NCBI GenBank assembly: GCA_019245255.1
Contig: JAFARV010000417.1
Location: 1-7,914 of the forward strand
From: Acidobacteriaceae bacterium
GTDB taxonomy: Bacteria; Acidobacteriota; Terriglobia; Bryobacterales; Bryobacteraceae
Direction of reading: 5' to 3'
Length of the DNA stretch: 7,914 bases
The position numbers were made by a program, and so were the translations under genes. Shown here one piece after another: positions 6,084-7,914 of the stretch. Position 1 is the first letter of the stretch, and every line of letters begins with the position of its first letter. The notes beneath the pieces are model-generated. The model ran no database searches. It saw nothing but the letters and a program-made list of their open reading frames with translations, and was not told where the DNA came from.

Positions 6084-6089
6084 GGGAGG
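6084..6089 (+). promoter_or_regulatory. Ribosome binding site GGGAGG for the receptor, deciding a GTG start
   Basis: GGGAGG is followed by five bases and GTG (6095). The ATG at 6093 is followed at once by TGA (ATGTGA), so it cannot start the protein. The GTG frame begins directly with a signal peptide, which supports this choice. Confidence 0.75.
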
Positions 6090-6094
6090 TCCAT

Positions 6095-7914
6095 GTGAGA
6101 TCCGTGACACGTTTTGTCTCCCTTTGCGCCTTGACGATTGCAGTAGCCTGGCCACAGGGTGTTTCTACTTCTCAGATCAGTGGGACAATCAGGGACATCT
6201 CGGGAGCAATTGTTCCTGGCGCAGAAATACAGCTGACTCAGACAGAAACGGCCGCCGTCAGAACTGAAACGTCCGGCCCCGACGGCGGTTATACGATATC
6301 CAACTTGTCCGTTGGTCATTATCAATTACGAGTCAGCAAACCAGGCTTTTCGACCTACGTTCAAGAAGGAATTGAATTACAGATCAGCACCAATCCGGTC
6401 GTAAACGTCACTTTGCAACTTGGTTCAACATCCCAGCAGATCGTCGTCGAAGCAAGCGCAGCAATGGTGGAAACACACGAAAGCGGAGTAGGTCAGGTTA
6501 TCGATCAGCACAGTGTCATTGACATGCCGCTCAATGGACGTCAGGCTACCGACTTAATCGTCCTTTCAGGGGCCGCGACCACGGCGCCGGCAGGCGATCT
6601 CAATACTAATAAGAATTACCCGACAGTTACGCTGTCAGTTGCCGGCGGGCTCGCGAACGGTATGACATATGTAATGGACGGCGGTACCCACAACGATCCG
6701 TTCAATAATCTCAATCTGCCTTTTCCTTTCCCTGATGCGTTGCAGGAGTTCAAGGTGGAAACAAGTGCATTGCCGGCCCAGTATGGCCAGCATGCCGCGG
6801 CGGCGGTGAACGTGGTTACGAAATCCGGTACAAATGAGTTCCACGGCGATGCCTTTGAATTTCTCCGGAATGGCGTCTTCAATGCCCGCGATTTCTTCGC
6901 GACCGCCCGCGATAACTTAAAGCGGAATCAGTTTGGAGGGACGGTAGGCGGCCCGATTCTGAAGGACAAAATGTTCTTTTTCGCCGGCTATCAAGGCACT
7001 ATTGTTCGCTCGAATCCTCCCTCCACTGTCAGTTTCGTACCCACGCAAGCCATGCTAAGCGGGGACTTCACGGCACTTGCATCAGCCGCCTGCAACGGAG
7101 GCGTTGCGAAGACGCTCGGTGGCCCTTTCTCCGGAAACAAGATTTCGACTTCTTTGCTGAATCCAGCTTCGTTGAACCTGGTTAAGTACTTGCCAGTTAC
7201 GACCAACCCATGTGGGCGTGTAACGTATGGAATTCCGAACAATAGCACCGAGCATCAAGTGCTTGGAAGGGTCGATTACGTACTCAACTCCAAGCAGTCG
7301 CTGTTTGGCCGTTACTTCATTGCCAACTTTGAGAAGCCGACGTTTTACAACGGTAATGTACTCACTACCAGCCAGGTAGGACAAGCCGATCAGGATCAAA
7401 CGTTTGTGTTGGGCGACAACTATATCATTTCTGCTGCGAGCGTAAATTCTTTTCGCGGCACGGTATTCCGCACACGCGCCCTCCGTATCGTGCCAGATTT
7501 CTTTTCGCCTCAAGATCTAGGAATTCAAGCCGTTGGAGCCGTTCCCGGCTTTATGGGGGTAACAGTCACTGGAGCCTTCAATTTCGGCGCGGGGGCGTCA
7601 AACCCCGGCTACTTCAACTCAACCGGCTGGCAGCTTTCGGATGACTTCAACATAATTCGAGGCTCACACCAGCTTGCCTTCGGAGCAGACTGGATACACG
7701 CGATTACAAACACCGTCAACAATCGGCCCACAAATGGGCAGTACACGTTTAGCGGCCAGACTACGGGGCTAGCGTTGGCTGATTTCATGATCGGATCGGT
7801 AAGTGGCGGGTTTGTGCAGGGGAACCCCGATCTTGATAATGAACGTCAGAATTACATAGGGCTCTATGCTCAGGATTCTTGGAAGCTCGGTTCGCGATTG
7901 ACTATGAGCTATGG
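6095..7914 (+). CDS. TonB-dependent outer-membrane receptor with N-terminal carboxypeptidase-regulatory-like domain (Oar-like; C-terminal part beyond window)
   Basis: One uninterrupted frame from GTG 6095 to the window edge gives 606 residues; members of this acidobacterial family usually run to about 1,000-1,200, so much of the barrel is missing. A signal peptide (MRSVTRFVSLCALTIAVAWPQG) is followed by a carboxypeptidase-regulatory-like beta domain at about 28-110 (ISGTIRDISGAIVPGAEI, DGGYTISNLSVGHYQLRVSKPGF, VTLQLGS). The plug follows at about 120-250: DMPLNGRQATDLI (143-155), YVMDGG (192-197), LQEFKVETSALPAQYGQ (216-232) and VNVVTKSGTNEFHGDAFEF (238-256). Barrel strands begin afterwards (GGPILKDKMFFFAGYQG). 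The substrate is unknown; such receptors import large or scarce solutes such as oligosaccharides or peptides using TonB energy. No TonB box is obvious in the short stretch before the first domain. It is divergent from the esterase and shares an operator motif with the catabolic operon. Confidence 0.93.
   Translation, partial: MRSVTRFVSLCALTIAVAWPQGVSTSQISGTIRDISGAIVPGAEIQLTQTETAAVRTETSGPDGGYTISNLSVGHYQLRVSKPGFSTYVQEGIELQISTNPVVNVTLQLGSTSQQIVVEASAAMVETHESGVGQVIDQHSVIDMPLNGRQATDLIVLSGAATTAPAGDLNTNKNYPTVTLSVAGGLANGMTYVMDGGTHNDPFNNLNLPFPFPDALQEFKVETSALPAQYGQHAAAAVNVVTKSGTNEFHGDAFEFLRNGVFNARDFFATARDNLKRNQFGGTVGGPILKDKMFFFAGYQGTIVRSNPPSTVSFVPTQAMLSGDFTALASAACNGGVAKTLGGPFSGNKISTSLLNPASLNLVKYLPVTTNPCGRVTYGIPNNSTEHQVLGRVDYVLNSKQSLFGRYFIANFEKPTFYNGNVLTTSQVGQADQDQTFVLGDNYIISAASVNSFRGTVFRTRALRIVPDFFSPQDLGIQAVGAVPGFMGVTVTGAFNFGAGASNPGYFNSTGWQLSDDFNIIRGSHQLAFGADWIHAITNTVNNRPTNGQYTFSGQTTGLALADFMIGSVSGGFVQGNPDLDNERQNYIGLYAQDSWKLGSRLTMSY

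Larger units (their letters stand above)
5816..6094. other. Divergent intergenic regulatory region between esterase and TonB receptor
   Basis: These 279 bases contain no convincing gene. They hold two opposed predicted promoters, the second full operator copy (6001-6025), a palindromic operator-like element (5891-5914) and isolated half-sites. The hexamer ACGGTG occurs four times counting both strands (5892-5897, 5911-5916, 6070-6075, and as CACCGT at 6017-6022), against about 0.14 expected with equal base frequencies. A 6-bp inverted repeat, GTACTG/CAGTAC (5952-5957 and 5980-5985), sits between the promoters; its role is unclear. Confidence 0.65.

Noticed and set aside
7082..7513. 143-codon open frame on the minus strand
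   Set aside because: It is antisense to the TonB receptor, whose frame is continuous with clear family motifs.

Overview
The window looks like chromosomal DNA of a soil acidobacterium, with the Bryobacter/Solibacter side of Acidobacteriota as the best guess. That is an inference. It rests on the large Oar-type TonB-dependent receptor with an N-terminal carboxypeptidase-regulatory domain (6095 onward), together with a secreted ThuA-like protein and a para-nitrobenzyl-type esterase. No 16S or other marker gene is present. I saw no rRNA, tRNA, CRISPR array, transposase or integrase.

Layout. Five genes run leftward (minus strand). In transcription order they are an exported carboxylesterase (5815-4184), an exported ThuA-domain protein (4164-3298), a short citrate-synthase/citryl-CoA-lyase-like enzyme (3225-2455), a CoA-acylating aldehyde dehydrogenase (2418-991) and a thiamine-pyrophosphate (TPP) enzyme cut by the left edge (982 to <1). 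One gene runs rightward, the TonB-dependent receptor (6095 to >7914), cut by the right edge. A 279-bp divergent intergenic region (5816-6094) separates the two directions. There is no gene-free stretch over 300 bases.

How it may work together (inference). The receptor, esterase and ThuA protein would act in the envelope on an esterified or glycosidic substrate. The three cytoplasmic enzymes form a compact C-C bond module: a TPP enzyme that makes or consumes an aldehyde, an acylating dehydrogenase linking aldehyde and acyl-CoA, and a citrate-synthase-fold enzyme that joins or splits acyl-CoA and a 2-oxo acid. The substrate cannot be read from the sequence.

The strongest non-coding signal is a shared 25-bp element (21 of 25 bases identical) with a GTAAC-N6-GTTAC core. 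One copy (3277-3301) lies between ThuA and the three-enzyme operon, upstream of a good sigma-70-like promoter. The other (6001-6025) lies in the divergent region upstream of the receptor. Related half-sites flank the esterase promoter. This points to one regulator controlling uptake, envelope processing and catabolism. That regulator is not in the window.
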